Shown: piece by piece, positions 62,038 to 64,000 of the stretch
How the letters are laid out: each line of letters starts with the position of its first letter
Numbering within the stretch: position 1 is the stretch's first letter
Assembly: GCF_900105685.1 (NCBI RefSeq)
Contig: NZ_LT629781.1
Location: 3,584,611 to 3,648,610, forward strand
Length of the DNA: 64,000 nt
Direction of reading: 5' to 3'
Origin: Verrucomicrobium sp. GAS474
GTDB lineage: Bacteria > Verrucomicrobiota > Verrucomicrobiia > Methylacidiphilales > GAS474
Notes under the pieces: model-generated
The model's input: the letters and a program-made list of their open reading frames with translations, nothing else
Database searches by the model: none
What the model was told of the DNA's origin: nothing
Position numbers and translations under genes: made by a program

Positions 62038-63318
62038 TCACGTTGTTTTACCAGATTGAACCCAACCACGCAGCAAGAGAGTGTCAACCTTTTCCCCCAC
62101 GTCCCGGCTGAGCCGGAGCGTCGGCTTCTCCACGTAAAGATAGCCCAACCAGGCTACCAGGAGCGCGGAGAGCAAAAAGAACGGGAAAACGGCCAGGGCC
62201 GTGACCGTCCCGCCCGGCAGGAGAGGGCGGAGCTCCAGGTAGCCTCCGGCCCCGACGAGGAAAAGAACCGGGGCATGGGTCAGATAGAGCGGGAAGGAGA
62301 TCTTCCCGAGGAAGCCGAAGCGATTCAATACGGCCTGCATCCGGGAGGAAGCCAATGCGACGCTGACCAAGAGAACCGCCCCGATTCCCCGCCAGAAGAG
62401 GGCCGCATCGATCGGAGGGAAGAAATGGGGGATGGAGAAGAACCGGCCCAGGTCGAAGAGGAGGAAGCGATAACCCGCGCCCGGATCGGCGGTCGAGGGG
62501 AAGGAGAGAAGATAAAGGGCGAGAACGAAGAGCGCGATCCGCCGCGCCGCATGGCCGAAGAGCGGGAGCGACGCAAAACGGCAGGAGCGGGAAGCAAGGC
62601 CGAGCCACGTCCCCACCAGCATGAAGAAGACGCTGTAGCCGAACCACGCCACCGTCAGGAGCCCCAGGAAAAGCATCCCCGCCCGGGCGGAGCGGCGGAA
62701 GAGGAGCATGACGGCGAGGATCATGACCGAGCCGAAGAACTCGGTCGGCATCGTCCAGAGGACGCCGCCGAGGTATTGGTGGGGATCGTCGCGCTTGAAG
62801 AAGGCGTTGAAGAAGGCCTCGCGCAGGAGTTCCCCGACGCCCAGGTGGGGGATGACCCGGTCGGTCCCTCCCTGGTAGGGCGAGTGCGATTGGGCGAGGA
62901 TCGTCCCGGCGAAGTCGAGATTCAGCGCGATCAGGAGCCAACCGAAGAGGCAGGCGCAGAAGACAACCCCGGCCAGCCGGACATAGCGCCGCGCCAACGC
63001 CCCGAGGAAGGTCGGCGCTCCGTAAAAGGCGGAGACTAGGACGTAGCCGCTGAGGACGAAGAAGACCTCGACCATCCCGCTCCCCTGATAGAGGAGATTG
63101 AACGGGGTGACGGCGATCCCCGGCTCGAACCCGAGCCGGGAGGTCGCCGCCGTCCCCTCGATCAACCCCCAATCGAAGAGGCAAAAAAAGTGGTGGAACA
63201 CCACCACGACGGCAGCGATGCCGCGCAGGGCATCGAGGTAGACCATGCGCCCCCCGGCTCCGGAGCCCGCTCCCTTTTCCTTCGGCAAGGGCGAAGGCAG
63301 GGGCTCGGGAACATTCAT
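62038..63318 (-). CDS. Acyltransferase 3 (OafA-type) membrane protein
   Basis: 426 residues from the ATG at 63318. Opens with LDALRGIAAVVVVFHHFFCL, the Acyl_transf_3 signature with the catalytic His, followed by about 10 membrane helices. Members O-acylate sugars of surface polysaccharides or LPS. It lies between hisB and hisH with gaps of 19 and 24 bp, so it is co-transcribed with histidine genes although functionally unrelated. Confidence 0.9.
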   Translation of the reverse strand: MNVPEPLPSPLPKEKGAGSGAGGRMVYLDALRGIAAVVVVFHHFFCLFDWGLIEGTAATSRLGFEPGIAVTPFNLLYQGSGMVEVFFVLSGYVLVSAFYGAPTFLGALARRYVRLAGVVFCACLFGWLLIALNLDFAGTILAQSHSPYQGGTDRVIPHLGVGELLREAFFNAFFKRDDPHQYLGGVLWTMPTEFFGSVMILAVMLLFRRSARAGMLFLGLLTVAWFGYSVFFMLVGTWLGLASRSCRFASLPLFGHAARRIALFVLALYLLSFPSTADPGAGYRFLLFDLGRFFSIPHFFPPIDAALFWRGIGAVLLVSVALASSRMQAVLNRFGFLGKISFPLYLTHAPVLFLVGAGGYLELRPLLPGGTVTALAVFPFFLLSALLVAWLGYLYVEKPTLRLSRDVGEKVDTLLLRGWVQSGKTT

Positions 63319-63337
63319 GGCCGTCCGGGAAACGGAA

Positions 63338-63970
63338 TCAGAGCGTACCCTTGGTGCTGGGGACACCCTTCACGCGGGGATCACGGGACATCGCGACGTC
63401 GAGGGCCTTGGCCAGCCCCTTGAAGACGCCCTCGATGAGGTGGTGGACTTCCGAGGTGTAGAGGACCTCGACATGGAGAGTGAGGCCCGCGTGCTGGGCG
63501 AGGCCGCGGAGGAATTCCTCGGTGAGCTGCGCGGGGAAATCGCCCGCCTTGAGGCGGATGAGGGGGGCGTTCTTCGGCACCTTGAAGACGACGAGGGGGC
63601 GGCCGCTGAAATCGAGGGCGACGCGGACGAGGGTCTCGTCCATCGGGAGGTAGAAGAAGCCGTAGCGGCGGATGCCGGAGCGATCGCCCAGCGCCTTGTT
63701 GATCGCCTGGCCGAGGGCGATGCCGGTGTCCTCGACAGTGTGATGGAAGTCGACCTCGATGTCGCCCTTCACGTGGAGGTCGAGGTCGATCACGGCATGC
63801 TTCGCCAGGAGCGTCAGCATGTGGTCGAAGAACGGGACGCCGGTGGAAATCTTCGATTTACCCGAGCCGTCGAGGTCGAGGGAGAGGCGGATGTCGGTCT
63901 CGGCTGTCTTCCGGGTGAGGGAAGCGCGGCGGGACGGCTTGGAAGGACGGGCGGGGGCTTTCTTGCTCAT
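63338..63970 (-). CDS. hisB: HisB, imidazoleglycerol-phosphate dehydratase
   Basis: 210 residues, the monofunctional size. A basic N-terminal extension of about 20 residues (KKAPARPSKPSRRASLTRK) precedes the core, with FFDHMLTLLAKH and DFHHTVEDTGIALGQA metal-binding motifs and the second-repeat HLIEGVFKGLAKAL. Dehydrates IGP to imidazoleacetol phosphate. First his gene of the block; the promoter is near the right edge (30 bp of flank). Confidence 0.97.
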   Translation of the reverse strand: MSKKAPARPSKPSRRASLTRKTAETDIRLSLDLDGSGKSKISTGVPFFDHMLTLLAKHAVIDLDLHVKGDIEVDFHHTVEDTGIALGQAINKALGDRSGIRRYGFFYLPMDETLVRVALDFSGRPLVVFKVPKNAPLIRLKAGDFPAQLTEEFLRGLAQHAGLTLHVEVLYTSEVHHLIEGVFKGLAKALDVAMSRDPRVKGVPSTKGTL

Positions 63971-64000
63971 GGACGGGAGGAGACTAAGCGCCCCTCAGAC

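Overview
The window looks like a chromosomal segment of a high-GC member of the Verrucomicrobiota. The best markers are a complete four-gene 'Verru_Chthon cassette' (35.5-41.5 kb), PEP-CTERM sorting, several sialate O-acetylesterase and beta-helix glycan enzymes, and a hisB-(acyltransferase)-hisH-hisA block. From about 24.6 kb onward the DNA is strongly GC-rich; most of the first 24.5 kb is visibly lower in GC and looks acquired.

Positions 7-24546 read as one 24.5-kb Tn7/Tn5053-like transposon. Both ends start with TGTC and match at 18 of 24 terminal positions in inverted orientation. Both are followed outside by GGAGA, the 5-bp target duplication expected of this class. At the left end lies a minus-strand operon: a short possible TnsA-derived protein, a DDE transposase split into two overlapping genes, an AAA+ ATPase and TniQ. 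The cargo has three parts: (i) 4.8-7.6 kb, small regulators, a metallophosphoesterase and hypotheticals; (ii) 7.7-13.7 kb, an HxlR-regulated cassette with an RND efflux pump lacking its adaptor, an SDR and a PRISE-type reductase; (iii) 13.7-24.4 kb, a defence island. A 23-bp copy of right-end subterminal sequence at 7.63 kb suggests the element grew from more than one unit.

The defence island holds a PD-(D/E)XK nuclease-like protein with a membrane-anchored partner, and an overlapping three-gene SMC-like ATPase / small middle protein / PD-(D/E)XK effector operon of the ABC-three-component (Lamassu-like) type. It also holds a DNA methyltransferase preceded by a tiny gene, divergent from a regulator; an AAA_13 (PrrC/RloC-like) zinc-hook ATPase; and a 57-residue membrane peptide just inside the right end.

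From 24.7 to 54 kb the chromosome carries glycan-utilisation genes: an SSS transporter, esterases, GH4, GH130, GH106-like and beta-helix enzymes, a LamG protein, a PEP-CTERM passenger and the Verru_Chthon pseudopilin cassette. Nine copies of one 16-bp semi-palindrome, TCNNATYCGRATNNGA, sit in front of these transcription units. Two paralogous LacI regulators with near-identical DNA-binding helices are encoded among them, so the segment appears to be one regulon.

From 54 to 60 kb lies a ketone-body (acetoacetate / 3-hydroxybutyrate) utilisation operon behind an XRE-cupin regulator: acetoacetyl-CoA synthetase, thiolase, 3-hydroxybutyrate dehydrogenase and a GntP-type permease. The last 4 kb are two small genes and histidine biosynthesis.
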